Notes: generated from the sequence alone by a model not told the origin. A stretch of DNA of 64,000 nt from Streptomyces spiramyceticus (GCF_028807635.1 NZ_JARBAX010000001.1:4699501-4763500); one strand, 5' to 3'; positions 8,625-18,978 are shown, counted from the stretch's first letter. Translations and numbers: made by a program.

Positions 8625-10229
8625 TCATGCCCGCACCTCCGCCGCCGCCCGCAACGGCAGCCGTACCGTGAAATCCGCGCCCCCGTCCGCCCCGTCCGCC
8701 AGGACCACCGCCCCACCGCCCCGGTGCACCGCCTGCCGGACCAGCGCCAGGCCGATCCCCCGCCCCGGGCTCTTCGTCGACCAGCCGCGTGCGAAGACCG
8801 CGTCGGCCGACGCGGGGTCGACGCCGGGCCCCGTGTCGGAGACACGCACCAGCAGCTCGTCGTCCTCCGTTCGGGCCGTCACCGTGACCCTCGCTCCGTC
8901 GCTGCCCTGCGCCGCGTCAACCGCGTTGTCGATCAGGTTGCCGAAGATCGTGACGAGGTCGCGCGCGGGCAGCGTGCGCGGCAGCAGGCCGTCGTCGATC
9001 CTGCTGTCCTCGTCCAGTACGAGCGCCACGCCCCGCTCGTTCGCCTGCGCCGCCTTGCCGAGCAGCAGCGCCGCGAGCACCGGTTCGCCGACCGCGTCGA
9101 CGACCTGGTCGGTGAGCGCCTGGGCCAGCTCCAGCTCCGCCGTGGCGAACTCCACCGCCTCGTCCGAGCGGCCCAGCTCGATGAGCGAGACGACGGTGTG
9201 CAGGCGGTTCGCCGCCTCGTGGGCCTGCGAGCGCAGCGCCTGCGTGAAGCCGCGCTCCGAGTCCAACTCGCCCGAAAGCGCCTGGAGTTCGGTGTGGTCG
9301 CGCAGGGTCACGACCGTACCGCGCTGTTTCCCGGTGGAGACCGGACGGCTGTTGACGACGATCACCCGGTCCGCCGTCAGATGCACCTCGTCGACGCGCG
9401 GCTCGGCGGCGAGCAGCGCTGCCGTGAGCGGTTTGGGCAGGTCCATTTCGGCCACCGGGCGCCCGACCGCGTCGTCCCCGAGGCCGAGCAGCTCGCGCCC
9501 ACCGTCGTTGATCAGCGCGATGCGCTGCCGGCTGTCGAGCATCAGCAGCCCTTCCCGTACGGCGTGCAGAGCGGCCTGGTGGTAGTCGTGCATGTGGCTC
9601 AGCTCGGCGGCGTTCATGCCGTGGGTGTGACGCCGCAGCCGGGCGTTGATGACGTAGGTACCGAGGCCGCCGAGGGCGAGCGCGCCCGACGCGACTCCGA
9701 GCAGCGCCGCCACCTGCTGCCGCAGCTGCGCGCTGATCCGCTCAATGGTGATGCCTGCGCTGACGAGCCCGGTGATCCGGCCCCCGTCCTCCGGGTCGCG
9801 CACCGGCGTCACCACACGCACCGAGCGGCCCAGTGTCCCCAGGTGGGTCTCGCCGTAGGTCCTGCCCTTCAGGGCGGGGCCGATGGTTCCCAGGTACGTA
9901 CGGCCTATCTCGGTTCCCTCCGGGTGCGTCCAGCGGGTGCCGTCCGGGGCCATGATCACGACGAAGTTGACGCCGGATTCCTTGCGGAGTTCCTCGGTGT
10001 ACGGCTGGAGGGCCACCGTCGGATTGTCCGAGCGGGCCGCCTCGATCACCGCGGGGGATTTCGCCACGGCGGTCGCGGTCGCGGTGGCCTGCCTGGTCGC
10101 GGTCTCCTCCGCCTGGGCCCGGTCGGAGACGTACGTGAAGGCCGCACACCCGGCGACGATCACCGCCACCAGCACGACCTGCATGGCGAAGAGCTGGCCG
10201 GCCAGGCTGCGGGGACGGGGTATGCGCAT
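8625..10229 (-). CDS. CitA/DcuS-family sensor histidine kinase
   Basis: Membrane sensor kinase of about 534 residues from ATG 10229 (GGCGG just upstream; ATGs at 10244 and 10256 are alternatives). Order: first membrane helix (~12-32, QLFAMQVVLVAVIVAGCAAF), extracytoplasmic PAS/dCACHE-like sensor (~33-175), second helix (~180-205, VAALLGVASGALALGGLGTY), cytoplasmic PAS (~220-330), SpoB-type dimerisation box HEAANRLHTVVSLIEL with the phospho-His (~350), and HATPase domain (NLIDNAVDA, DTGPGVD, GRGIGLALV). The family senses citrate, fumarate or related carboxylates. It faces dctA across ~140 bases, supporting control of dicarboxylate uptake. Confidence 0.87.
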   Translation of the reverse strand: MRIPRPRSLAGQLFAMQVVLVAVIVAGCAAFTYVSDRAQAEETATRQATATATAVAKSPAVIEAARSDNPTVALQPYTEELRKESGVNFVVIMAPDGTRWTHPEGTEIGRTYLGTIGPALKGRTYGETHLGTLGRSVRVVTPVRDPEDGGRITGLVSAGITIERISAQLRQQVAALLGVASGALALGGLGTYVINARLRRHTHGMNAAELSHMHDYHQAALHAVREGLLMLDSRQRIALINDGGRELLGLGDDAVGRPVAEMDLPKPLTAALLAAEPRVDEVHLTADRVIVVNSRPVSTGKQRGTVVTLRDHTELQALSGELDSERGFTQALRSQAHEAANRLHTVVSLIELGRSDEAVEFATAELELAQALTDQVVDAVGEPVLAALLLGKAAQANERGVALVLDEDSRIDDGLLPRTLPARDLVTIFGNLIDNAVDAAQGSDGARVTVTARTEDDELLVRVSDTGPGVDPASADAVFARGWSTKSPGRGIGLALVRQAVHRGGGAVVLADGADGGADFTVRLPLRAAAEVRA

Positions 10230-10371
10230 GCCGCCAGTGTGCATGGCCGTCCGCATGGCCGAAAAGCTGTGAACGAAATGCACGCAACGGTGACGGGGCT
10301 CACAGCGCTGATGGATAGTCGCCGGGACCCATCGGGACGTGGGTGCCGCAGCCAATAAGAGGAGAACCCCC

Positions 10372-11757
10372 GTGGCAGAGAAAGCCGCAAGGCGGGACCG
10401 TACTCATTATCTGTATCTCGCCGTCATCGGCGCAGTCGCACTCGGTGTCGTCGTGGGCTTCGCGGCCCCCGGCGTGGCCGTCGAGCTCAAGCCGATCGGC
10501 GCCGGGTTCGTCAATCTGATCAAGATGATGATTTCGCCCATTATCTTCTGCACGATCGTTCTGGGCGTCGGTTCGGTCCGCAAGGCCGCCAAGGTCGGCG
10601 CGGTGGGCGGGCTCGCGCTCGGCTACTTCCTGGTGATGTCGACCGTGGCCCTCGCCATCGGCCTGCTCGTCGGCAACATTCTTGAGCCGGGTGCGGGCCT
10701 CGACCTCACCGAATCGGCGCGCAGCGCGGGCGCGGCGCAGGCGGAGGGCGCGAGCGAGTCGACCGCCGACTTCCTGCTCGGGATCATCCCGACGACCCTG
10801 GTGTCCGCCTTCACCGAGGGCGAGGTGCTCCAGACCCTGCTGGTCGCCCTGCTGGTGGGCTTCGCGCTGCAGGCGATGGGCTCGGTCGGCGAGCCCGTCC
10901 TCCGGGGCATCGGACACATCCAGCGGCTGGTCTTCCGGGTGCTCGCGATGATCATGTGGGTGGCCCCGGTGGGCGCGTTCGGCGCGATCGCGGCGGTCGT
11001 CGGCGAGACGGGCATCGACGCCCTGAAGTCGCTCGCGGTCATCATGATCGGCTTCTACATCACATGCGCGCTGTTCGTCTTCGTCGTACTCGGCACGCTC
11101 CTGCGCCTGGTCGCGGGCGTGAACCTCTTCCTGCTGCTGAAGTACCTGGCCAGGGAATTCCTGCTGATCCTTTCCACGTCGTCCTCGGAGTCGGCGCTGC
11201 CGAGGCTGATCGCGAAGATGGAGCACCTGGGCGTGAGCAAGCCGGTCGTCGGCATCACCGTCCCGACGGGCTACTCCTTCAACCTCGACGGTACGGCGAT
11301 CTATCTGACGATGGCTTCGCTCTTCGTCGCGGAGGCGATGGGCGACCCGCTAACGATCAGTCAGCAGATCTCCCTCCTCATCTTCATGATCATCGCCTCG
11401 AAGGGCGCGGCGGGCGTCACGGGCGCCGGCCTGGCCACCCTCGCCGGAGGCCTCCAGTCCCACCGCCCGGAACTGGTCGACGGTGTCGGCCTGATCGTCG
11501 GCATCGACCGCTTCATGAGCGAGGCGCGCGCCCTGACGAACTTCGCGGGCAACGCGGTGGCGACGGTGCTGGTCGGCACGTGGACCAAGGAGATCGACAA
11601 GGCCCGGGTCGCCGAAGTCCTGGCCGGACGCGCCCCGTTCGACGAGAAGACGCTGGTCGACGACCACGTCGCGACGCCGGACGAGACGCGGCCCCCGGGC
11701 GACGTCCCGGAGCAGCGGGACGGGGTGAGTGTGGAAAAGGCCTCGGCGCAGCTGTAA
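10372..11757 (+). CDS. dctA: C4-dicarboxylate:cation symporter (DctA family)
   Basis: Membrane carrier that imports succinate, fumarate or malate with Na+ or H+. 461 residues from GTG 10372, which has AAGAGGAGA 6-9 bases upstream. It shows the glutamate/aspartate transporter fold: multiple hydrophobic helices from residue ~20, the Ser-rich re-entrant hairpin STSSSESALPRLIAKM (~265-280), the substrate and cation helix YSFNLDGTAIYLTMASLF (~300-317), and the second hairpin with KGAAGVTGAGLATLAG (~345). The extreme C-terminus is a charged cytoplasmic tail. It diverges from the CitA/DcuS-type kinase. A GC-rich hairpin at 11792-11823 ends the transcript. Confidence 0.9.
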   Translation: MAEKAARRDRTHYLYLAVIGAVALGVVVGFAAPGVAVELKPIGAGFVNLIKMMISPIIFCTIVLGVGSVRKAAKVGAVGGLALGYFLVMSTVALAIGLLVGNILEPGAGLDLTESARSAGAAQAEGASESTADFLLGIIPTTLVSAFTEGEVLQTLLVALLVGFALQAMGSVGEPVLRGIGHIQRLVFRVLAMIMWVAPVGAFGAIAAVVGETGIDALKSLAVIMIGFYITCALFVFVVLGTLLRLVAGVNLFLLLKYLAREFLLILSTSSSESALPRLIAKMEHLGVSKPVVGITVPTGYSFNLDGTAIYLTMASLFVAEAMGDPLTISQQISLLIFMIIASKGAAGVTGAGLATLAGGLQSHRPELVDGVGLIVGIDRFMSEARALTNFAGNAVATVLVGTWTKEIDKARVAEVLAGRAPFDEKTLVDDHVATPDETRPPGDVPEQRDGVSVEKASAQL

Positions 11758-11791
11758 TCAAGCGGCGCGATGTGACGGCGCGATGTGAGGG

Positions 11792-11823
11792 GAAGGGCTC
11801 GGCCGGCGACGGCCGGGCCCTTC
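11792..11823 (+). terminator. dctA terminator hairpin
   Basis: GAAGGGCTCGGCCG pairs with CGGCCGGGCCCTTC across a GCGA loop, with a single wobble pair. It lies 35 bases after the dctA stop codon. There is no U-tract, as is common in Streptomyces. Confidence 0.7.
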
Positions 11824-11845
11824 CGCCCTTGATGCTTACCTTCTG

Positions 11846-12229
11846 GTGCGCGGTGCGGTGATGGTGCCGACCCCGCTCGTCGGCGGGCCCGAAGCGCTGA
11901 TGCTCTACGCCGGTTCGCGGCCGGCTTTCGAGAAGTACGAGACCACTCTGAAGGCACTGGCCGGGCAGGCCGCCCACCTCGGCGAGGACCACGCCCTCGC
12001 CGCCGTCTACGACCTGTCGATGCTCGACTTCTTCTACGCGAGCATCTCGGGTCTGGTGCACGCCTTCGCCCTGGCGCGGGAGGACAAGGTGGCCGCGACG
12101 GCCCTGGCTCCGTATCTGAACACCATCACCTCAATCCTGCCGCCCATCGCGGCCGGTATGGCGACCGCGATCGCCAAGGGGCACGGCGCGGACGACTGGG
12201 CGAGCACGATCGAGGCACTCAAGGGCTGA
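11846..12229 (+). pseudogene. truncated imine reductase / 6PGDH-like dehydrogenase, C-terminal part only
   Basis: The 127 residues resemble only the C-terminal half of NADPH-dependent imine reductases and beta-hydroxyacid dehydrogenases: GAVMVPTPLVGGPEALMLYA, the Asp-containing AAVYDLSMLDFFYAS, and a helical tail. The N-terminal Rossmann domain with GxGxxG is absent; upstream lies the dctA terminator. In-frame codons before the GTG (LDAYLLV, from about 11828) extend the resemblance slightly, so a deletion endpoint probably lies near 11825. Without the cofactor domain it should be inactive. It could still be translated as a small protein; no clear ribosome site precedes it. Confidence 0.6.
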
Positions 12230-12260
12230 TCCCGCGCCCGGATCCACAGGCAAAAGAAAT

Positions 12261-12302
12261 ACCCCGGGGAATTGACACCCGGGGTTTTTCCCTGCGTATA
12301 TT
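12261..12302 (+). promoter_or_regulatory. hairpin with a -35 box in its loop, ahead of helD
   Basis: ACCCCGGG (12261-12268) pairs with CCCGGGGT (12278-12285), followed by TTTTT, a classic terminator for upstream transcription. Its loop contains TTGACA (12272-12277), a perfect -35 element; GTATAT (12295-12300, 17-base spacer) or TATATT (12297-12302, 19-base spacer) could be the -10. The site could therefore stop read-through and start helD. Promoter use is inferred. Confidence 0.5.
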
Positions 12303-12378
12303 GAGCGTTTCTGCGACCAGGCGTAAATTGGGTTACAGAGGTGCCGTGTGAACACAGCGTAGCTTGTTGGGAGCTGAA

Positions 12379-14685
12379 TTGTCAACCGAGGAATTTCAGA
12401 AAGAGCAGGAATTCATCACCGGTCTCTACGCGCGCCTCGATGACCTGCGAGAAGAGGCCGAGGCCACCGCACAGGCGGCGTTGACGCAGGTGAGGACGGG
12501 CCACCAGGCGAAGCTGGAGCGCGACGTGATGGTGGCCGAGCAGTCCGGACTGCTCGCCGCATTCAATGCGGGAGAGAACGGGCTGTGCTTCGGCCGGCTC
12601 GACTACCAGGACGGCCGCAAGTACCACATGGGCCGTATCGGAATCCGGCAGAACGACCCGGACCGTACGCCTCTCGTCGTCGACTGGCGGGCCGAGATCG
12701 CACGCCCCTTCTATCTCGCGACCGGTTATTCCCCGATGGGACTGCGCCGCAGGCGGCACATCTCCACGGAGGGCCGCGCGGTCACCGCGCTGCACGACGA
12801 AATCCTCGACCTCACCGACACCACCCGCACCGGCCACGAGGGCTCCGCCGCCGACACCGTGCTGCTCGCCGCGCTGGACGCGGCGCGCTCCGGGCGGATG
12901 CACGACATCGTGCAGACCATCCAGGCCGAGCAGGACCGCATCATCCGCGCCCCGCACCACGGCGTCCTCGTCGTCGAAGGCGGTCCCGGCACCGGCAAGA
13001 CCGTCGTCGCGCTGCACCGGGCGGCGTACCTGCTGTACGCGTACCGCGACCTGCTCGCCCGCCGCGGCGTGCTGATCGTCGGGCCCAATCCGGCCTTCCT
13101 CGCCTACATCGGCGAAGTGCTGCCCTCGCTCGGCGAGACCGGCGTACTGCTCGCGACCGTAGGCGAGCTCTTCCCCGGGGTCACCGCCACCGGCACCGAC
13201 ACGGCCGAAGCCGCCGAGGTCAAGGGGCGGGCCGCGATGGCGGACGCGCTCGCCCGCTTCGTACGGGACCGGCAGACCGTGCCTCATCCGGGCATCGAGA
13301 TCGAGCACGACGACGGCACGCTCTGGCTGGACCGGGCGATGGCGGAGGACGCCCGGGCCGCAGCCCGCGAGACCCTGCTGCCGCACAACCTCGCCCGCCC
13401 CCACTTCGCCTTCCGGATCATCGACGCGCTCACCGAGCAGCTCGCCGACCGGATCGGCGCCGACCCGTACGGCGGTCCCAACTTCCTCGGACCCGACGAC
13501 ATCGCCCAGCTGGGCAAGGCCATCGCGCTCAGCAATGACGTGCACGCGGCCATCGACACGCTGTGGCCGCCGCTCACTCCGCAGCAGCTGGTCGCGGAGT
13601 TCCTCGCGGAACCGGTTCATCTCCCGGACGCCGACGCCGAGTTGATCCGGCGCAACGGCGGTCCGTGGACGCCCGCCGACGTACCGCTCCTCGACGAGGC
13701 CGCCGAACTGCTCGGCGAGGACGACTCCGCCGCGCGGGCCGCCGAGGAGGCCGAACGGCAGCAGCGCATCGCGTACGCCCAGGGCGTGCTGGATGTCGCG
13801 TACGCCTCCCGCACCTACGAGTTCGAGGACAAGGAGGACATCGACAAGGACGCCTCCGAGGTCCTGGGCGCGCACGACATCGTCGACGCCGAGCGGATGG
13901 CCGAGCGCCACGAAGAGGCCGACCACCGCAGCGCCGCCGAACGCGCCGCCGCCGACCGCACCTGGGCCTTCGGCCACATCGTCGTCGACGAGGCGCAGGA
14001 GCTGTCCGCGATGGCCTGGCGGCTGCTGATGCGGCGCTCCCCGACGCGCTCGATGACCCTGGTCGGCGACCCCGCCCAGACCGGGGACGCGGCGGGATGC
14101 GACTCGTGGCAGCAGATCCTCGGCCCGTACGTCGAAGACCGCTGGCACCACACCCGCCTCGGCGTCAACTACCGCACCCCCGCCGAGATCATGGAGGTAG
14201 CGGCCGGCGTACGGCGGACCGAAGACCCCTCCTTCGAGCCGCCGAGCTCCGTCCGCTCCACCGGTGAACGCCCCCACGCGCGCGCAACCGAGCCGGACGC
14301 CCTCGCCCGTACCGTCGCCGAAACGGTCGCGGACGAGACGCCGGAGGAGGGCCGGCTGGCCGTCGTCGCCCCGCGCGAGCTGCACGGGGCGCTGGCCGCC
14401 GCCCTCCCCGGCGCCGCGCACGGCACCGCCCCCGACCTCACCCTGCCGGTCGTGCTCCTCGACCCCCGTCAGGCGAAGGGCCTGGAGTTCGACACCGTGA
14501 TCGTCGTCGAGCCCGGCCGGATCCTGGCCGGGTCACCGCGCGGTGCCAACGACCTGTACGTGGCCCTGACCCGGGCCACGCAGCACCTCGCCGTCGTTCA
14601 TACGGGGGTCCTGCCGGAGTGTCTCCGGGGGAACCTCCGGGAGGGGTTCCGGCAGGACCTGGCGGAGGGGCTCACGCCGGCCTGA
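12379..14685 (+). CDS. helD: HelD-type RNA polymerase-associated helicase-like ATPase
   Basis: UvrD/Rep-like superfamily 1 ATPase that in actinobacteria and Bacillus binds RNA polymerase and frees it from stalled or rifamycin-blocked complexes. 768 residues from TTG 12379 (GGAG 7 bases upstream); TTG 12364 or 12367 would add up to five residues. Features: N-terminal coiled coil inserted into the polymerase secondary channel (~1-60, [20 protein letters not shown]), a beta domain, Walker [21 protein letters not shown] (~200), a large insert (~330-520), Walker [20 protein letters not shown] (~538), and late helicase motifs [10 protein letters not shown] and [15 protein letters not shown]. The last 14 bases overlap the convergent glgB 3' end. 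Rifamycin protection is possible but not shown by sequence. Confidence 0.88.
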   Translation: MSTEEFQKEQEFITGLYARLDDLREEAEATAQAALTQVRTGHQAKLERDVMVAEQSGLLAAFNAGENGLCFGRLDYQDGRKYHMGRIGIRQNDPDRTPLVVDWRAEIARPFYLATGYSPMGLRRRRHISTEGRAVTALHDEILDLTDTTRTGHEGSAADTVLLAALDAARSGRMHDIVQTIQAEQDRIIRAPHHGVLVVEGGPGTGKTVVALHRAAYLLYAYRDLLARRGVLIVGPNPAFLAYIGEVLPSLGETGVLLATVGELFPGVTATGTDTAEAAEVKGRAAMADALARFVRDRQTVPHPGIEIEHDDGTLWLDRAMAEDARAAARETLLPHNLARPHFAFRIIDALTEQLADRIGADPYGGPNFLGPDDIAQLGKAIALSNDVHAAIDTLWPPLTPQQLVAEFLAEPVHLPDADAELIRRNGGPWTPADVPLLDEAAELLGEDDSAARAAEEAERQQRIAYAQGVLDVAYASRTYEFEDKEDIDKDASEVLGAHDIVDAERMAERHEEADHRSAAERAAADRTWAFGHIVVDEAQELSAMAWRLLMRRSPTRSMTLVGDPAQTGDAAGCDSWQQILGPYVEDRWHHTRLGVNYRTPAEIMEVAAGVRRTEDPSFEPPSSVRSTGERPHARATEPDALARTVAETVADETPEEGRLAVVAPRELHGALAAALPGAAHGTAPDLTLPVVLLDPRQAKGLEFDTVIVVEPGRILAGSPRGANDLYVALTRATQHLAVVHTGVLPECLRGNLREGFRQDLAEGLTPA

Positions 14686-17107
14686 GCCATACCGTCGCCA
14701 GCGGCGGCAGCGTCAGCTGCACACTGGCCGGACGCCCGTGCGCCCCGGTCGACTCGGGCTTGAGCGGCTCCGGGTTGTGTACGTCGCTGCCGCCGTAGCG
14801 GGCCGCGTCCGTGTTCAGGATCTCCGTCCAGGCCGGGATGTCGTCCATGACGCCCAGCCGGTAGTCGTGCCGTACGACCGGCGAGAAGTTGGACACGGCC
14901 AGCAGCGGTGAGCCCTGCGCGTCGAAGCGCATGAACGAGAAGACGTTGTCCTCGGCGGCGCCGCCGTCCACCCACGCGAAGCCTTCCGGGACGGTGTCCC
15001 GCTCCCACAGCGCGGGTGTGGCGGCGTACACCTGGTTCAGGTCGCGGACCAGGTCGCGCACGCCCCGGTGGTCGCCCGCCGAGTGGTACGTGTCGTCCAG
15101 CAGCCACCACTCCGGGCCGTGCGCCTCCGACCACTCGGCGCCCTGCGCGAACTCCTGGCCCATGAACAGGAGCTGCTTACCGGGGTGCGCCCACATGAAG
15201 CCGAGATACGCCCGGTGGTTGGCACGCCGCTGCCACCAGTCGCCCGGCATCTTCGACACCAGCGCCTGCTTGCCGTGCACCACCTCGTCGTGCGAGATGG
15301 GCAGGACGTAGTTCTCGCTGTACGCGTACACCATCGAGAAGGTCATCTCGTTGTGGTGGTACTTGCGGTGCACCGGCTCCTTGGAGACGTACACCAGCGA
15401 GTCGTGCATCCAGCCCATGTTCCACTTCAGGCCGAAGCCCAGCCCGCCGTGGTCCGTGGGGCGGGTGACGCCCTCCCAGGCCGTCGACTCCTCGGCGATC
15501 GTCACGACTCCCGGGCAGCGGCGGTAGACGGTGGCGTTCATCTCCTGGAGGAAGCCGACGGCGTCGAAGTTCTCCCGCCCGCCGTACTCGTTCGGGGCCC
15601 AGTCGCCGCCCTCGCGCGAGTAGTCCAGGTACAGCATCGAGGCGACGGCATCCACCCGCAGGCCGTCGATGTGGAATTCCTCGCACCAGTACGTGGCATT
15701 GGCGACCAGGAAGTTACGCACCTCCGTGCGGCCGTAGTCGAATTCGAGCGTGCCCCAGTCGGGGTGCTCGGCACGCCGCGGGTCGGGGTGTTCGTACAGC
15801 GGTGTGCCGTCGAAGCGGGCCAGCGCCCAGTCGTCCTTCGGGAAGTGCGCGGGCACCCAGTCGACGATCACACCGATGCCGGCGCGGTGCAGCGCGTCGA
15901 CCAGGTGGCGGAAGTCGTCGGGCGTGCCCAGGCGGGCCGTCGGGGCGTAGAAGCCGGTGATCTGGTAGCCCCACGAGCCGCCGAAGGGGTGTTCGGCGAC
16001 CGGCATCAGCTCCACATGCGTGAAGCCGAGGTCGGCGACGTACGAGGGCAGCTGTTCGGCCAGCTCACGGTACGTCAGGCCGGGGCGCCACGAGGGGAGG
16101 TGGACCTCGTACACCGAGAACGGTGCCTCGTGGACGGGGTGGTCGGCGCGGTGCGCCATCCACTCCTCGTCGCGCCACACGTGGTGCGAGGCCGTCACGA
16201 TCGACGCCGTGTCGGGCGGCACCTCGGTGCGGCGGGCCATCGGGTCGGCGCGCAGGGTGTGGCCGCCGTCCGGCTGGGTGATCTCGAACTTGTAGCGCGT
16301 GCCTTCGCCGATGCCGGGGACGAACAGCTCCCAGACGCCGGACGCGCCCAGGGAACGCATCGGGAGGCCCGCGCCGTCCCAGTAGTTGAAGTCCCCGGCC
16401 AGGCGGACGCCCTGCGCGTTCGGTGCCCATACGGTGAAGCGCGTGCCGTCGACGCCCTCGTGGGTCATCGGCTCCGCGCCCAGCGCCCGCCACAGCTCCT
16501 CGTGGCGGCCCTCGCCGATGAGGTAGAGGTCGACCTCGCCGATGGCGGGCAGGAAGCGGTACGGGTCACGCATCTCCTGCTCGCTGCCGTCGTACGTGAC
16601 GCGCAGCGTGTACTCCGGGACGGAGCGCAGCGGCAGTACGCCGGAGAACAGCCCGTCGCCGTCGTCGTTCAGCTGGAGACGGGTCTCCTTGGCCCTGCCC
16701 GTGCCTTCGGTGACCACGGCGACGGCCTGCGCGTACGGGCGCAGGACGCGGAAGGTTACGCCGTCGGGACCGGGGTGGGCGCCCAGCACGCTGTGCGGGT
16801 CGTGATGAGCCCCGGCCAGCAGTCGGCCGCGCGTCCCGGCGTCCAGCGGCTCGGCGGTGCTTACGCCGGTGCGGCGTCGCGGGGTCGTCGCCCTGGCCGT
16901 GGGGCTCTTCGCGGTCTGCGCCGTTTTGGGGGGTTTGGCGGTCTTGGCAGTCTTCGCTGTCTTGGCGGCGCTCTTGGTGGCCTTTGCGGTCTTGGCAGTG
17001 CCGGCAGTGCTGGCTGTTTTGGCGGTCTTCGCGGGCGCGGGCGGCTGCGGGGCCTGCGCCTCGGTCGGGGCTTCGGAAGACTTGCGGGACGGCGGACGGG
17101 GGGTCAC
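14672..17107 (-). CDS. glgB: 1,4-alpha-glucan branching enzyme
   Basis: GH13 enzyme that introduces alpha-1,6 branches into alpha-glucan made by GlgE or glycogen synthase. 811 residues from GTG 17107, which has AAGGAGG 9 bases upstream. The first ~100 residues are a low-complexity Lys/Ala/Thr tail (repeats of KTAKTA) like a histone H1 tail. Then come the N-terminal beta domains ([20 protein letters not shown]), the CBM48 domain ([20 protein letters not shown]) and the barrel, with catalytic Asp in [16 protein letters not shown], Glu in [11 protein letters not shown] and the site [12 protein letters not shown]. It is the last gene of the glgE-treS-mak-glgB group, 251 bases after mak. From memory it corresponds to GlgBI of S. 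coelicolor. Confidence 0.94.
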   Translation of the reverse strand: MTPRPPSRKSSEAPTEAQAPQPPAPAKTAKTASTAGTAKTAKATKSAAKTAKTAKTAKPPKTAQTAKSPTARATTPRRRTGVSTAEPLDAGTRGRLLAGAHHDPHSVLGAHPGPDGVTFRVLRPYAQAVAVVTEGTGRAKETRLQLNDDGDGLFSGVLPLRSVPEYTLRVTYDGSEQEMRDPYRFLPAIGEVDLYLIGEGRHEELWRALGAEPMTHEGVDGTRFTVWAPNAQGVRLAGDFNYWDGAGLPMRSLGASGVWELFVPGIGEGTRYKFEITQPDGGHTLRADPMARRTEVPPDTASIVTASHHVWRDEEWMAHRADHPVHEAPFSVYEVHLPSWRPGLTYRELAEQLPSYVADLGFTHVELMPVAEHPFGGSWGYQITGFYAPTARLGTPDDFRHLVDALHRAGIGVIVDWVPAHFPKDDWALARFDGTPLYEHPDPRRAEHPDWGTLEFDYGRTEVRNFLVANATYWCEEFHIDGLRVDAVASMLYLDYSREGGDWAPNEYGGRENFDAVGFLQEMNATVYRRCPGVVTIAEESTAWEGVTRPTDHGGLGFGLKWNMGWMHDSLVYVSKEPVHRKYHHNEMTFSMVYAYSENYVLPISHDEVVHGKQALVSKMPGDWWQRRANHRAYLGFMWAHPGKQLLFMGQEFAQGAEWSEAHGPEWWLLDDTYHSAGDHRGVRDLVRDLNQVYAATPALWERDTVPEGFAWVDGGAAEDNVFSFMRFDAQGSPLLAVSNFSPVVRHDYRLGVMDDIPAWTEILNTDAARYGGSDVHNPEPLKPESTGAHGRPASVQLTLPPLATVWLRPA

Positions 17108-17218
17108 GGGTGAGGCCTCCTTGGGAGGTTCCGGTCGAGGGTGCGGTGACTTCGGGCGTGGTGCGGTGGTCGGGGGGTGCGGTGCCTTCGGGTCGGTGCC
17201 GCGCTGGGGCGTCTCCTC

Positions 17219-17276
17219 GGGTGTCGAACGGGCGGGGGGTCGCAGTTGTACGCCGCCCAAACTGTGTTCGACACCC
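17219..17276. promoter_or_regulatory. 11-bp inverted repeat in the mak-glgB gap
   Basis: GGGTGTCGAAC (17219-17229) and GTTCGACACCC (17266-17276) are perfect inverted copies 36 bases apart. They lie in the 251-bp gap between mak and glgB, about 110 bases before the glgB start. They could be a two-site operator or the arms of an RNA stem. No regulator is identified. Confidence 0.4.
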
Positions 17277-17358
17277 TGCGGGGAGCGCCCCTGCACGTCC
17301 CCTCCCGCACCTCGGTCTGCGATACCGGGCGGTGCGCGTCCCGGGGGGTTGTGGCGGG

Positions 17359-18777
17359 TCATGTGTTTGCCAGGCGGTGGATTGCTGCCAGGGGGACCGG
17401 GAGCCAGTCCGGGCGGTGCCTTGCCTCGTACAGGACCTCGTAGATCGCCTTGTCGGTCTCGTACGCCCGCAGCAGCTCCGGCTCCTCGCGGGGGTCGGCG
17501 CCCGATGCCTTCGCGTAGCCCGTGCAGTAGGCGTCGCGGCAGCGCACTGCCCATTCGGCGTCCCAGGGGTCGTGGGAGCGGGCCGCGTAGTCGAAGGAGC
17601 GCAGCATGCCCGCCACGTCGCGCAGGGGTGGCTGGGGGCGGCGGCGTTCCGTCAGGGGGCGTGTCGGTTCCCCCTCGAAGTCGATGACCGACCATTCGCC
17701 GGCCGGGGCTCGCAGGGTCTGGCCCAGGTGCAGGTCGCCGTGGATGCGCTGGGCGGCCCATGTCCGGCCCGCCCGGCCCAGCGTCGCCACCGCGTCGAAC
17801 GCCGTGCGCAGCGCGGGGGCGTACGGGAGCAGGGCCGGCACTGCCTGGGCCGCCGCTTCGAGGCGTTCGGTCATCGTGGTGGCCAGCAGTTGTGTCTGTT
17901 GCCTGCGAAGGGTCCGGGTGGGCAGTGCCTCGGCCAGTGCGGTGTGGACTTCGGCGGTGGCGCGGCCCAGTGCTTGCGCCTCGGTGGTGAAGTCGTTGCC
18001 CACGGCGAGTGCGCGCAGCGCTCGTTGCCAGCCGTCCTCGGAGCCGTGCAGGAAGGGCTGGAGGACGCCGAGGGTGTACGTCTCGTCGCGGGAGGCGGCG
18101 TTGGCCGCTTCGTACCAGGCGACCGGCGCGGGCACCCGCTCGCAGCCCTTGCGGGCCAGCGCGAGCGGCAGCTCCAAGTCGGGGTTCGAGCCCGGCGAGA
18201 CGCGGCGGAAGATCTTCAGGATGTAGGAATTGCCGTAGATCAGGGACGAGTTGGACTGTTCGGCGTCGAGCGGTCGTGGGGTGAGGGCGGGCGGGATCGT
18301 TACGGCACGGTCGCGTTGGAAGTGGAGGGAGCCGTGGACGCCCGGCGTGCGCAGGCGTTCCAGGAGCAGCCCGGCCAGGCGCGGGTCCTGCAGAGCCTCG
18401 TACACGGTGCGGTTGGCGATGGGGCCCTCCTGTACGTGGCCGATCAGGGCCGGGGCCAGATGCGGCGGCAGTGAGGCCCGTACGCCGAGGAGCAGTTGGT
18501 AGCAGTCGGCCACGGGCGGTGGTGTGGGCGGTGCGGGTTGATGGACTTGTACGAGCAGATGAAGCAGGCCCGGAGCGGACGCCGAACCGACCGGCAGCAG
18601 CTCCGTGGCGGAGACCAGCGAGAAGCCGGTGATCGGGCGCCCCTTCCCCGCGAACCACCGTTGCCTGGGCAGCCATTCGTGGAGCAGGTGTGTGAGAGAG
18701 GGGAGCAGCGTGGGGGGAGCGGCTGGAGGGGTGGCGCGGTGGGCGGCCGAACTCCGGGTGGATGCAGCCTCCGACAT
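17359..18777 (-). CDS. mak: maltokinase
   Basis: Phosphorylates maltose with ATP to maltose 1-phosphate, the donor for GlgE. 472 residues from ATG 18777, with AAAGGA upstream; the frame opens earlier but the extra part is not family-like. The N-terminal cap contains [19 protein letters not shown] (residues ~32-50), typical of Mak/Pep2 proteins. The kinase core of the aminoglycoside-phosphotransferase fold has the catalytic loop [14 protein letters not shown] (~340) and metal-binding [11 protein letters not shown] (~362). Next to treS this is the normal arrangement; in some actinobacteria TreS and Mak are fused. From memory it is Pep2 of S. coelicolor. Confidence 0.92.
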   Translation of the reverse strand: MSEAASTRSSAAHRATPPAAPPTLLPSLTHLLHEWLPRQRWFAGKGRPITGFSLVSATELLPVGSASAPGLLHLLVQVHQPAPPTPPPVADCYQLLLGVRASLPPHLAPALIGHVQEGPIANRTVYEALQDPRLAGLLLERLRTPGVHGSLHFQRDRAVTIPPALTPRPLDAEQSNSSLIYGNSYILKIFRRVSPGSNPDLELPLALARKGCERVPAPVAWYEAANAASRDETYTLGVLQPFLHGSEDGWQRALRALAVGNDFTTEAQALGRATAEVHTALAEALPTRTLRRQQTQLLATTMTERLEAAAQAVPALLPYAPALRTAFDAVATLGRAGRTWAAQRIHGDLHLGQTLRAPAGEWSVIDFEGEPTRPLTERRRPQPPLRDVAGMLRSFDYAARSHDPWDAEWAVRCRDAYCTGYAKASGADPREEPELLRAYETDKAIYEVLYEARHRPDWLPVPLAAIHRLANT

Positions 18778-18901
18778 GGCATCGCGTCCTTTCCCCGGGC
18801 ACACCACAGTTTGCGCAGAGTGTCCCGGATTGCGACCGTAGCTGTCCGGGCGGTGCGTGGGGTTCTCTCCGCGGCAGACGCGGGGAGTGTCGGGTCGGGA
18901 T

Positions 18902-18965
18902 GGTCCGTACGGACCCGATATGAGGGGGAGAGTGCCCAAGGCGGGGCAGTGGAAACCGCCCCGCC
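18902..18965. promoter_or_regulatory. palindrome and hairpin in the treS-mak gap
   Basis: GGTCCGTACGGACC (18902-18915) is a perfect 14-bp palindrome. GGCGGGGC (18940-18947) and GCCCCGCC (18958-18965) form a stem just after the treS stop. The hairpin could attenuate or process the operon transcript between treS and mak, and the palindrome could be an operator for a second promoter ahead of mak. Both roles are inferred from position. Confidence 0.4.
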
Positions 18966-18978
18966 CCGGACGGGAGCG

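Noticed and set aside
12230..12378. A rifamycin-associated element upstream of helD
   Set aside because: I could not match the recalled element with confidence; the palindrome here is better explained as a terminator with an embedded -35.
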